Source: Methanoregula sp. (GTDB taxonomy: Archaea > Halobacteriota > Methanomicrobia > Methanomicrobiales > Methanospirillaceae). Taken from it: a stretch of DNA of 11,337 nucleotides. The translations under genes were made by a program, and so were the position numbers. The stretch is from contig NZ_PIZH01000029.1 of assembly GCF_002835825.1 (NCBI RefSeq), forward strand, positions 1 through 11,337, in the 5' to 3' direction. Positions within the stretch are counted from its first letter, which is position 1. Every line of letters starts with the position of its first letter. Under the pieces are notes generated by a model. That model was not told where the DNA came from. It worked only from the letters and a program-made list of their open reading frames with translations, and did no database searches. Shown one piece after another: positions 1 to 11,045 of the stretch.

Positions 1-183
1 AAATTCCGGGGAACGGACGTCGAGGAACTCACCAACACAATCAGCAAGACAATGGTCTGGCCAAAGGAGGGACAGATGGAAGGGGAGGACGCACGCGATG
101 TCGTCTTCACGTTACACCGGCTCGTGGTTGCGATTGACAAGGAGCTTGGGATTGCAGATGCAGAGGTCGGGGAGTTCCGGTAG
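1..183 (+). CDS. C-terminal end of an unrecognised protein (5' partial)
   Basis: Frame 1 is open from the left edge to a TAG at 181-183, giving the last 60 residues of a protein whose start lies outside the window. The fragment is hydrophilic, with a charged stretch around residues 22-31 and then an amphipathic, probably helical segment (VVFTLHRLVVAIDKELGI, residues 34-51) before a short acidic tail. Codons end often in G or C, like the gyrase genes downstream, which supports real coding. I see no membrane segment, cysteine cluster or known motif, so I assign no function. It is co-directional with gyrB but separated from it by 186 bases that contain promoter-like sequence, so it is probably a separate transcription unit. 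Another in-frame ATG lies at 52, but the open frame extends upstream of it. Confidence 0.6.
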   Translation, partial: KFRGTDVEELTNTISKTMVWPKEGQMEGEDARDVVFTLHRLVVAIDKELGIADAEVGEFR

Positions 184-203
184 AGCCCGCTCCCCGCTCG
201 ACC

Positions 204-218
204 AAAAATATATTTTAA
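204..218 (+). promoter_or_regulatory. AT-rich TATA-like element, distal gyrB promoter candidate
   Basis: A run of A and T shortly after the upstream gene contains the perfect 12-base palindrome AAAATATATTTT at 205-216. It resembles an archaeal TATA box, and transcription would start near 235-240, giving gyrB a leader of about 130 bases. That leader would hold a small hairpin (CGGAAA at 231-236 pairing with TTTCCG at 244-249). The alternative reading is that this AT tract together with the T5 run at 225-229 marks the 3' end of the upstream transcript. Both readings are inference. Confidence 0.35.
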
Positions 219-293
219 TGCGTATTTTTCCGGAAATCCCGGGTTTCCGTGCAGAAAAACCTGCCCTTTTCACGCCTGAAAATGAGCACAGCG

Positions 294-301
294 CTTATAT
301 G
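294..301 (+). promoter_or_regulatory. Proximal TATA box of gyrB
   Basis: CTTATATG closely matches the archaeal TATA consensus (YTTATATA). With the usual spacing of about 25 bases the transcript would begin near 320-325, leaving a leader of about 45-50 bases that contains the Shine-Dalgarno site at 359-364. It fits the distance to gyrB better than the AT tract at 204-218, although the purine-rich BRE upstream is weak. Confidence 0.5.
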
Positions 302-311
302 CTCACGGCAC

Positions 312-345
312 CAATTGTATATGTGAATATTCTGCGCAATTGTAT
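312..345 (+). repeat. Paired CAATTGTAT repeats flanking a GAATATTC palindrome
   Basis: The nonamer CAATTGTAT occurs at 312-320 and again at 337-345, exactly 25 bases apart, and each copy begins with the palindrome CAATTG. Midway between them, at 325-332, is the 8-base palindrome GAATATTC; its centre (328.5) is also the midpoint of the two nonamers. The cluster covers the predicted start of transcription from the TATA box at 294-301 and lies ahead of the gyrB ribosome binding site. This is where archaeal repressors commonly bind, so an operator is a reasonable inference. The DNA is AT-rich here, so chance recurrence cannot be excluded. Confidence 0.4.
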
Positions 346-357
346 TCATTTTTTTAA

Positions 358-4942
<4,585 letters not shown>

Positions 4943-4945
4943 CCC

Positions 4946-4965
4946 TTTTTCCCGCTCTTTTTTTT
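4946..4965 (+). terminator. U-rich terminator after gyrA
   Basis: Two T runs follow the gyrA stop codon within a few bases: five Ts at 4946-4950 and eight Ts at 4958-4965. Archaeal RNA polymerase terminates on such T tracts without needing a hairpin, so this is the likely end of the gyrBA transcript. Confidence 0.65.
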
Positions 4966-4979
4966 CAAGTATTCATGCC

Positions 4980-5003
4980 AGGAGAGCATCCTTTATCTCT
5001 CCT
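4980..5003 (+). promoter_or_regulatory. Inverted repeat with a weak TATA-like core upstream of the yjbQ-like gene
   Basis: AGGAGAG (4980-4986) and CTCTCCT (4997-5003) form a perfect 7-base inverted repeat around a 10-base spacer that includes TTTATC (4992-4997). It could be an operator over a weak promoter for the next two genes, an RNA hairpin supporting the terminator just before it, or both. The TATA-like core lies about 26 bases ahead of the TTG at 5021 and about 38 ahead of the ATG at 5033. No other promoter candidate is visible between gyrA and the next gene. Confidence 0.4.
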
Positions 5004-5032
5004 GCCCCCGACATCCCTGATTGGGATCGTCC

Positions 5033-5449
5033 ATGTACCGGAAAGAACTGAACGTCACCTCGCAGAACGAGGGTGACACCATCGACATTACCGAAGAAGT
5101 CCGCAGCGCAGTAAAAGAGAGCAGGATCAAGGAAGGACTGGTCCATCTCTTCGTCAGGCACTCGACTGCCGCACTCACGACCATCGAGTTTGAGCCGGGG
5201 GTGCTTAGCGACCTGAAACAGGCATTGTCCGTCCTTGCTCCGGACACCATCCCCTACGCCCACAATACAAGGTGGGGCGATGGCAACGGCCGGTCCCATG
5301 TCAAGGCTGCGCTGGTCGGGCCCTCCCTGACGGTGCCGGTCGGGAACGGCGAACTGCTCTGCGGGACCTGGCAGCAGGTCGTCCTCCTTGAACTGGACGT
5401 GAATGCCGGGCGGACGCGCTCGGTCATCTGCACCATAACGGGTGAATGA
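5033..5449 (+). CDS. YjbQ/UPF0047 family protein (secondary thiamine-phosphate synthase type)
   Basis: The 138-residue product covers the whole length of the YjbQ family (UPF0047), small proteins of the cytoplasm. Family hallmarks are HSTAALTTIE (43-52), the His-rich HNTRWGDGNGRSHV stretch (77-90) and GTWQQVVLLELD (111-122), with three histidines (43, 77, 89) that probably help form the conserved pocket. Some family members have a low thiamine-phosphate synthase activity that can replace ThiE, hence the 'secondary thiamine-phosphate synthase' name; the true cellular role is not settled, and nothing nearby is a thiamine gene. I chose the ATG at 5033; a TTG at 5021 is in frame and would add four residues. 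Neither start has a clear Shine-Dalgarno site. The stop is four bases before the start of the next gene, so the two are very likely one operon. Confidence 0.9.
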   Translation: MYRKELNVTSQNEGDTIDITEEVRSAVKESRIKEGLVHLFVRHSTAALTTIEFEPGVLSDLKQALSVLAPDTIPYAHNTRWGDGNGRSHVKAALVGPSLTVPVGNGELLCGTWQQVVLLELDVNAGRTRSVICTITGE

Positions 5450-5453
5450 GTCC

Positions 5454-6263
5454 ATGGCCGGCGATGACCTGAAGAAGGAGATCCGGCAGAAATGCACAGC
5501 GCTCGATATCCCCCTTGTCGGGTTTGCCCCTGCCGATCGCTGGGACACCCCGCTCTTTGACCCGTGGATTCCCCTGGAGTTCCGCCCGCGGGCCATCTGC
5601 CCGGAAGCAAAGACCGTGATTGTTTTCGGCCTGCCGGTCAGCCTGCCCATCGTTGATTCCGCACCATCGATATGGTATCGTGAATTATACAAGACCGTCA
5701 ACAGCCTGCTGGACCAGGGCGGGTACCGGATCGCGTTGTTTCTTAGCTCGCGGGGTTTCCCCTCGGTCTGGATCCCGCGCGACGGGTATGGCTCGCTTGA
5801 GATCTTAAAAGAGAAACCGGTTGCCTTCTTCTCCCACCGCCATGCCGCGTTCCTTGCAGGCCTCGGGAATTTCGGGGTGAACAATGTCCTGCTGACACCG
5901 GAGTTCGGCCCCCGGGTCCGGTTTGCCTCCGTCTTTACTGCCGCAGAGATCCCTCCTGACGCGGTTATGGAAGAGCCCCTTTGCACCCGGTGCATGCGGT
6001 GCGTTGATGCCTGCCCGGTGCATGCCCTTCCCGGTCAGGAATATCCCCTTGGACTGACTGACAAACTGACCTGCACCGCTCGTTCGGAGGCACTGAACAA
6101 GCGTGCCCTTTCTCCCTGCGGGATCTGCATTAAAGTCTGCCCGGTCGGCCGCGACCGCACCGTATACGGGCGCGAGGACTGCTCGATATACGATGAAGAG
6201 AACCCGGATGCAGCCAGTCTCCACCGGTCCTGGAAACATGTGCGGTCATACGGGAGCCGGTAG
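5454..6263 (+). CDS. QueG-like (COG1600-type) double [4Fe-4S] protein
   Basis: The 269-residue product resembles the core of epoxyqueuosine reductase QueG, a cobalamin and iron-sulfur enzyme. The N-terminal half has the KTVIVFGLPV strand (53-62) and the HAAFLAGLGNFGVNN segment (130-144), which matches the QueG region around its 'GLGxxGxN' motif. Two iron-sulfur clusters are indicated by eight cysteines in the QueG order: CTRCMRCVDACP (Cys177, 180, 183, 187), a lone Cys207, and CGICIKVCP (Cys222, 225, 229). The C-terminal HEAT-like domain of long QueG proteins is absent, and there is no signal peptide or membrane segment, so it is cytoplasmic. Archaea normally make archaeosine, not queuosine, so the substrate is probably different; the annotation is to family only. 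The ATG at 5454 has GGTGA (5441-5445) eight bases upstream; a GTG at 5442 is an alternative start that would overlap the previous gene. The short spacing implies co-transcription with the YjbQ-like gene. Confidence 0.82.
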   Translation: MAGDDLKKEIRQKCTALDIPLVGFAPADRWDTPLFDPWIPLEFRPRAICPEAKTVIVFGLPVSLPIVDSAPSIWYRELYKTVNSLLDQGGYRIALFLSSRGFPSVWIPRDGYGSLEILKEKPVAFFSHRHAAFLAGLGNFGVNNVLLTPEFGPRVRFASVFTAAEIPPDAVMEEPLCTRCMRCVDACPVHALPGQEYPLGLTDKLTCTARSEALNKRALSPCGICIKVCPVGRDRTVYGREDCSIYDEENPDAASLHRSWKHVRSYGSR

Positions 6264-6402
6264 GGGTCCTTTCAAATTATCGGCTTTCCCCCCGGGAGGG
6301 CATCTCCTTTTACTCTGGAAAAACAATTCCTCTGTTTTTATATTTAGGGACGATCAATTTCTACCCCTGTGTCCCTCAACCAGGGGAATGGTTCAGAGGT
6401 AT
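6264..6402. other. Intergenic leader with T runs and a small hairpin, no gene seen
   Basis: No open frame with coding character is visible between the QueG-like gene and the sensor kinase. T-rich sequence (five Ts at 6335-6339 followed by ATATTTA) could terminate the QueG-like transcript or act as a secondary TATA element. A short perfect inverted repeat, CCCCTG (6364-6369) and CAGGGG (6381-6386), with an 11-base spacer lies 27 bases before the TATA box of the kinase, so it is upstream of the predicted transcript and would act on DNA, perhaps as an activator or repressor site. Confidence 0.45.
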
Positions 6403-6420
6403 GATAAAAAATCTTATATA
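6403..6420 (+). promoter_or_regulatory. Archaeal promoter of the sensor kinase operon
   Basis: CTTATATA at 6413-6420 matches the archaeal TATA consensus, and it is preceded by the A-rich GATAAAAAAT, a good BRE-like element. With the usual spacing, transcription would start near 6441-6444. This leaves about 20 bases of leader with the Shine-Dalgarno-like AGGAAGG (6447-6453), seven bases before the ATG at 6461. It is the best promoter in the window. Confidence 0.75.
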
Positions 6421-6460
6421 CGTACCTGCTATTGTATTGACTTATCAGGAAGGCCGGTAG

Positions 6461-8827
6461 ATGGAGTCCCCGAGCAGCAGGAGGCAGAAGCGCCTTGCAG
6501 ATCCCGCGCATGGCACCCATTTAATGCCGGAGGACGAGGATCCTGCCACAGATGTACCCATATCTGTCCTCTATGTGGACGATGAGCCCGCCCTCCTTGA
6601 ACCAACAAAGCTGTCACTGGAAAAGCAGGGTAATCTCTCCGTAGACACAACAACGAGTGTCAGCTCTGCACGGGGGATGATGGAGAAGAGGGCCTACGAT
6701 GTCATCGTCTCCGATTACCAGATGCCCGGTACCGATGGCATCGAATTCCTGCGGCAGCTGAGAAAGGAAGGCAACACGGTGCCCTTCATCATCTTTACCG
6801 GGAAGGGACGGGAGGATGCCGTCATCGAGGCTTACAATTCAGGCGCTGACTTTTACCTTGCCAAGGGGGGAAATCCCCGCGCGATGTTCCTTGACCTCAC
6901 GCACAAAATCGAACAGGTCGTAAACCGTCGCCGGGCCGAGGAGGCGCTCAGAAAAAGTGAGGAAAAGTACCGCGCCATCTTCGAGACGTTCGATGACCTG
7001 TATTACAGGACCGACATGCAGGGAATAATCCTGGTTTTGTCGCCGTCCTGCCTGAAACTAACCGGGTATGATCCTGCTGAACTCATCGGGCATTCCGTCC
7101 TGGATCTCTACCCGGACCCGGAACAGCGGCAGCAGCTGGTCGAAGAACTCCTGCTCAACGATTCTGTCCACGACTACGAGATCATTTTACGGAACAAGGG
7201 CGGTGTTTTCCGGCACGTCTCGGTCACCAGCCATATCCTGCGGGGTGCTGACAAAAAACCCGTGGCCATCGAGGGGGTCCTCCACGATGTAACGGACCGG
7301 AAACAGATGGAGTCTGCGCTCCTAGCAAGCGAGGAGAAGTACCGGACCCTTGCAGATTTCCTCCCTGTCATGGTCTTCGAGACCGACCGTGAGGGACGGG
7401 CTACCTTTGCCAACCGCCTTACCTACCCGACGTTTGGGATCACTCCTGCCGATATCGTAAACGGCATCAATATCCTGGATTATATCGTTCCCGAAGAGCG
7501 TGAGGCTGCAAAGCAGGGTGTCGTGGACCTTTTCCGCGGCAGGGAGCGCAATCCCCATGAATACACCCTGATGAAAAAGGACGGTTCGCGGTTCCCTGCC
7601 ATGATCCGGTCGGCTGCCATCCATGACTGGAAGAGCCAGAGCATCACCGGGATCCGCGGCGTTGTCATCGACCTGACAGAACAGAAAAAGCAGGAATCAG
7701 CCTTAAAAGAGGCGAATTCCAATCTTGAGCAGAAGGTGAAGGAACGGACACGCGAGCTGAGTGATCTCACGGAGAGCCTCAAACAAGAGATCTCCGAGAA
7801 GAACCGTGTCATGGAAGCGCTTCTGGTAAGCGAGGAGAAGTACCGGAACCTGGTCGAGCAGATCGGCGACATCGTCTTTCACGTTGACCCCTCCGGCCTG
7901 ATCACCTATATCAGTCCCCATGTGCTGGAAGAGGACGGCAGTTTGCAGGGGCCCATCAATATCATTGAGATAGCCCCCGCGGAGTATCGCGACCAGATCC
8001 GCAGGATCCTCGACCCGTCTGCTCCCGCCCATGACCAGATTGCAGGATTTGAACTTCCGCTCCCGTCATCGCTGAATGAAAAAATCGTCCTCTACGAGGT
8101 CAATGCAACGCCGACTTTCGATAAGGAGAACGTGTACACCGGCTATTCCGGGATTGCCCGGAACATCACGGAGCGAAAGAACCTGCAGAATGCCGTAGCA
8201 GCATCCCTGCGGGAGAAGGAGATCCTCTTAAAGGAGATCCACCACCGTGTCAAGAACAACATGCAGGTGATCTCAAGCCTCCTGAATCTCCAGATAAAAG
8301 TCATGAAGGACGAGAAAAGCCGGGAGGCGCTCTTAGAGAGCCAGAACCGTGTCATGTCCATTGCCCTTGTCCACGAGAAACTGTACCAGTCAAAGAGTTT
8401 TGCCGAGATCGATTTCTACGATTATTTAAAGAAGATCTCCGAGAACCTGCTGCAGTCATTTGGCGTACCGAGAGGGAAGATCCGGGTAGATATCCGTGGC
8501 CAGAATGTCATCCTGCCGCTGGAGAAAGCGATCCCGGTCAGCCTGATCATCAACGAGCTACTCTCCAATGCATTCAAGTATGCCTATCCCGGGGACCGGA
8601 CCGGGACCATCCTGGTGAGCCTCCGGCAGGATGGCGACCGGTACTTGCTCGTTGTCAGGGATGACGGTGTCGGTCTCCCGGAAACGATCACCCTTGACAA
8701 TATCGGGACGCTGGGGCTCCAGCTGGTGATCTCGCTCGTCGGGCAGCTGGTGGGGACGATCGCGCTGGACCGGACCGGGGGAACGGAGTTCCGTATCGAG
8801 TTCACAAAAGAGATTTCGGGGGATTAG
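6461..8827 (+). CDS. Soluble hybrid sensor histidine kinase, REC-PAS-PAS-PAS-HisKA_2-HATPase
   Basis: This 788-residue kinase has no membrane segment or signal peptide, so it senses something in the cytoplasm. After a polar 30-residue N-terminus, a receiver domain (about 34-152) has acidic Asp40/Asp41, phosphoacceptor Asp85 in SDYQMPGTDG, Thr113 and Lys135. Three PAS domains follow (about 165-282, 290-408 and 455-572), each opening with a SEEKYR motif; a coiled coil lies at about 410-455. The kinase core is of the HisKA_2 type, with EIHHRVKNNMQVISSLLNL (592-610) and His595 the likely phosphorylated residue. An HATPase domain follows with NELLSN (698-703), DDGVGLP (734-740) and GTLGLQLV (749-756). 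A 20-base DNA repeat at 7327-7346 and 7828-7847 encodes the second and third PAS openings. A second Met at residue 22 is a possible start but lacks a Shine-Dalgarno site. The response regulator begins three bases after the stop, so the pair is an operon. The signal is unknown; no heme-binding or flavin motif was clear in the PAS domains. Confidence 0.92.
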   Translation: MESPSSRRQKRLADPAHGTHLMPEDEDPATDVPISVLYVDDEPALLEPTKLSLEKQGNLSVDTTTSVSSARGMMEKRAYDVIVSDYQMPGTDGIEFLRQLRKEGNTVPFIIFTGKGREDAVIEAYNSGADFYLAKGGNPRAMFLDLTHKIEQVVNRRRAEEALRKSEEKYRAIFETFDDLYYRTDMQGIILVLSPSCLKLTGYDPAELIGHSVLDLYPDPEQRQQLVEELLLNDSVHDYEIILRNKGGVFRHVSVTSHILRGADKKPVAIEGVLHDVTDRKQMESALLASEEKYRTLADFLPVMVFETDREGRATFANRLTYPTFGITPADIVNGINILDYIVPEEREAAKQGVVDLFRGRERNPHEYTLMKKDGSRFPAMIRSAAIHDWKSQSITGIRGVVIDLTEQKKQESALKEANSNLEQKVKERTRELSDLTESLKQEISEKNRVMEALLVSEEKYRNLVEQIGDIVFHVDPSGLITYISPHVLEEDGSLQGPINIIEIAPAEYRDQIRRILDPSAPAHDQIAGFELPLPSSLNEKIVLYEVNATPTFDKENVYTGYSGIARNITERKNLQNAVAASLREKEILLKEIHHRVKNNMQVISSLLNLQIKVMKDEKSREALLESQNRVMSIALVHEKLYQSKSFAEIDFYDYLKKISENLLQSFGVPRGKIRVDIRGQNVILPLEKAIPVSLIINELLSNAFKYAYPGDRTGTILVSLRQDGDRYLLVVRDDGVGLPETITLDNIGTLGLQLVISLVGQLVGTIALDRTGGTEFRIEFTKEISGD

Positions 8828-8830
8828 AGA

Positions 8831-9994
8831 ATGAGTGAAGCCAAGATCCTGATTGTCGAAGATGAGGCAGTGACCGGGATGGACATCCAAAAAAGCCTTG
8901 TCGAGATGGGGTATTCCGTTGTTGCCATCGCCACGACCGGAGAACTTGCCGTGCGCAAAGCAGCGGAATTGCATCCAGAACTTATCCTGATGGACATCAT
9001 GCTCGCAGGCAGGATGAACGGTATCGAGGCTGCCGACAAGATCCGGCGGCACTGCCACATCCCGGTTGTTTACCTTACCGCGTACAGCGACGACACGTTC
9101 CTTGCCAGGGCCAAGCTGACGGAGCCTTTTGGGTATATCCTAAAACCGTTCCGGGAGCTCGAGCTCAAGACCACGATCGAGATGGCCCTCTACAAGTACA
9201 CCATGGAGCACGCCCTTCGGATCAGCGAAGAGACAACCCGTGTCATCCTGGATGCAACCGATGACTTCCTCTTCCTGATCGACCCCCGGGGCAGGTTCCT
9301 TGCGGTCAACCAGGCACTGGCAAAGAGGGCCAATAAAGAGGTCCGCGACTTCATCGGGACCGATATCGCCCGGCTGGTCACACAGGGAGTACTCTCTTCC
9401 CGCATGGCTGCATGGAACCTCAACACGAACCAGAAGGAACCGGTCCGGTTCCAGGAGGAGTTCCACAACCGCTGGTTCGATGCGGCCATCTACCCGGTTA
9501 AGTCGCCGGAGGGTGATGTTGTCCTCTTCGCAGTCTCGATCCGGGACATCACGGCCCGTAAGGTACAGGAGGAGCAGTCCCGGCAGAACGAGGAGTTCTT
9601 CCGATCACTCATCGAGGACACTTCTGACGTAATCGCAGTCCTGGACCGGGATGGCACCCTCAGGCACGAGAGCCCCTCGATCACGCGATGCCTTGGCTAT
9701 GACCCGGATCATCTCGTGGGTAAGCCGTTCTCCGTTATCTTCCCCGAAGAGAGCCTGCCGGTATTCCGGCAGGTGTTTGAGGAGATCCTCAATACTCCCG
9801 GGATGGTCCGTGCCGTGAAGCTGCAGGTGAAGAGCGTGGACGGCTCCCCCCGGGTCATGGAAGGGATTATCAGCAACCTGTCGGGCAACCCGGTCATCGA
9901 TGGGATCGTTGTCAACGGGTGGATAAAGAAGGAATCGTTGGATCCTGCCCTGGCCCGGCCCGTGAACAGTGCCCTGCCCGTACCCCCCTCCTGA
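8831..9994 (+). CDS. Response regulator REC-PAS-PAS without a known output domain
   Basis: The 387-residue product is probably the partner of the kinase just upstream, from which it is separated by three bases; a GGGGGAT sequence in the end of that gene may serve as its ribosome binding site. Its receiver domain (about 4-122) has the acidic Asp11, phosphoacceptor Asp55 in LMDIMLAG, Thr83 and Lys105, all the residues needed for phosphorylation. Two PAS domains follow, about 133-245 (closing with VSIRDITARK, the usual PAS end) and 256-365. The second PAS ends abnormally: after DGIVVNG the expected DITERK-type sequence is replaced by a WIKKESL segment and a Pro/Ala-rich tail. There is no helix-turn-helix, GGDEF, kinase or other output domain, so the output would be through protein contacts. 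I see no frameshift that would restore a longer protein; the other frames past the stop do not continue the domain. Confidence 0.9.
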   Translation: MSEAKILIVEDEAVTGMDIQKSLVEMGYSVVAIATTGELAVRKAAELHPELILMDIMLAGRMNGIEAADKIRRHCHIPVVYLTAYSDDTFLARAKLTEPFGYILKPFRELELKTTIEMALYKYTMEHALRISEETTRVILDATDDFLFLIDPRGRFLAVNQALAKRANKEVRDFIGTDIARLVTQGVLSSRMAAWNLNTNQKEPVRFQEEFHNRWFDAAIYPVKSPEGDVVLFAVSIRDITARKVQEEQSRQNEEFFRSLIEDTSDVIAVLDRDGTLRHESPSITRCLGYDPDHLVGKPFSVIFPEESLPVFRQVFEEILNTPGMVRAVKLQVKSVDGSPRVMEGIISNLSGNPVIDGIVVNGWIKKESLDPALARPVNSALPVPPS

Positions 9995-10068
9995 TCCTTG
10001 TTTTCCCTGTTTCCGTGTGACTGCCGTGTGCAGAAAACATTGATCTGTTCTCCCCACCAGGAATCCCT
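9995..10068. terminator. Short convergent region with weak T tracts for both strands
   Basis: The signalling operon and the DUF475 gene converge here. On the plus strand, TTGTTTT (9998-10004) follows the response regulator stop directly. On the minus strand, the complement of AAAACAT (10034-10040) gives a short U-rich stretch beyond the DUF475 stop. Both are short, so termination is an inference from position more than from sequence strength. Confidence 0.3.
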
Positions 10069-10986
10069 TCATGCAGTCTTCGGGATCGCTTTCACCGATT
10101 TTACATAGAAGAACCCGACGATACCGAAGGTTATGGCCGGGGAGACCCAGAACGGGATGTGGACGCCGAAACTGTCCAGGATCATGATAATGCCAAGGAA
10201 GAAGATCGAGTACATCGCCCCGTTCTTGAGGTACAGGAACTTTTTGATATTCTCGACATTCCTGACCGTCAGCTCACGGACCACGAACGCCCCGATGCCG
10301 TTGCCAAGAAGGATGAGGGGGACTGCCATCGTGAAGGCGAACGCCCCGATGACGCCGTCGATGGAGAAGGTGGCATCGATCACCTCAAGATAGAAGATCT
10401 TGGACATGTCCGACATGTCGCCGTGCAGCATCTTCTGTTCGGCCAGCTCGGCATTCTGCCGGAACCCGTGGACAATAAAGAACGCGGTCGAGCCGACCAC
10501 TGCACCAAACGCAAGCATCGTGCTCTTCCCAAGAGCGAACCAGACGAGACCGGTCAGGAGGATCGAAACAACCGCAAAGAACCAGACGCCCTGCCGGACA
10601 AAGAACCGTTCGCCCCGGATACCGAAGTTCTTGTGTTCTAAAAAGAGCCAGTGGAAAAAGAGGAAGATGAGGAATGTCCCGCCGAACATCAGGAGCATGG
10701 GAGCAGACTCCTCGATGGCCGCAATTACCGCGGGGTCGCTTGAGAAGGTAGCCGTGAACGCCCCGATGGGCCCGAGCGCTGGCGAGGAGAGCCAGACGAT
10801 GAGCCACGGAAGGAGGCCGCGGACGGCAAAGACGGCGATGATGAGGCCCCACAAGAGGAACCAGCGTTTCGCCCGCTCGCTCATCGTCGAGAGCACTTCG
10901 GCATTGATGATGGCATTGTCAATGCTTGTGATAGTCTCGAACAGGCAGAGCCCGGCCACGATAAGGACGATGGAGAGGAGGTCCAT
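10069..10986 (-). CDS. DUF475 / TerC-like integral membrane protein
   Basis: This 305-residue protein has about eight or nine hydrophobic segments (about 4-25, 42-66, 96-116, 133-151, 156-174, 198-220, 221-237, 258-274 and 281-297), so it is a polytopic membrane protein. It carries the two acidic signatures of the TerC superfamily in the DUF475 form: ETITSIDNAIINAE (17-30) and, in the second half, EVIDATFSIDGVIGAF (201-216). These duplicated elements place Asp23, Glu201, Asp204 and Asp210 within the membrane, a likely metal-ion site. TerC relatives are linked to tellurite resistance and manganese export, but the DUF475 branch has no firm function that I know of. ATG (complement of 10984-10986) is the start; only a weak TGATC-type ribosome binding site is visible. 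It lies 59 bases downstream of the radical SAM gene on the same strand, so it may be in that operon or have its own weak promoter (CTTATGAC, complement of 11046-11053). The neighbours do not suggest a role. Confidence 0.88.
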   Translation of the reverse strand: MDLLSIVLIVAGLCLFETITSIDNAIINAEVLSTMSERAKRWFLLWGLIIAVFAVRGLLPWLIVWLSSPALGPIGAFTATFSSDPAVIAAIEESAPMLLMFGGTFLIFLFFHWLFLEHKNFGIRGERFFVRQGVWFFAVVSILLTGLVWFALGKSTMLAFGAVVGSTAFFIVHGFRQNAELAEQKMLHGDMSDMSKIFYLEVIDATFSIDGVIGAFAFTMAVPLILLGNGIGAFVVRELTVRNVENIKKFLYLKNGAMYSIFFLGIIMILDSFGVHIPFWVSPAITFGIVGFFYVKSVKAIPKTA

Positions 10987-11045
10987 GGATCAGGATCATA
11001 TGGTGAGCGGGAGGTAGAAAAGGATGGCGGAATTATCCTCTATCG

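Noticed and set aside
4973..5995. Antisense open frame of about 340 codons across the YjbQ and QueG-like genes
   Set aside because: It spans two well-supported plus-strand genes and the gap ahead of them, and shows no family motif.
7327..7847. A 20-base exact repeat (7327-7346 and 7828-7847) within the kinase gene
   Set aside because: Both copies encode the same SEEKYR opening of PAS domains, so the identity is explained by domain duplication and not by a mobile or regulatory element.
10013..10030. CCGTGTG repeated twice in the convergent gap
   Set aside because: The unit is only seven bases, there are just two copies, and it shows no dyad symmetry, so chance is the simplest explanation.
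10159..11017. Plus-strand open frames opposite the DUF475 gene
   Set aside because: The minus-strand frame encodes a clean polytopic membrane protein with TerC-type motifs; the plus-strand frames are Asp/Glu/Arg-rich shadows of it.
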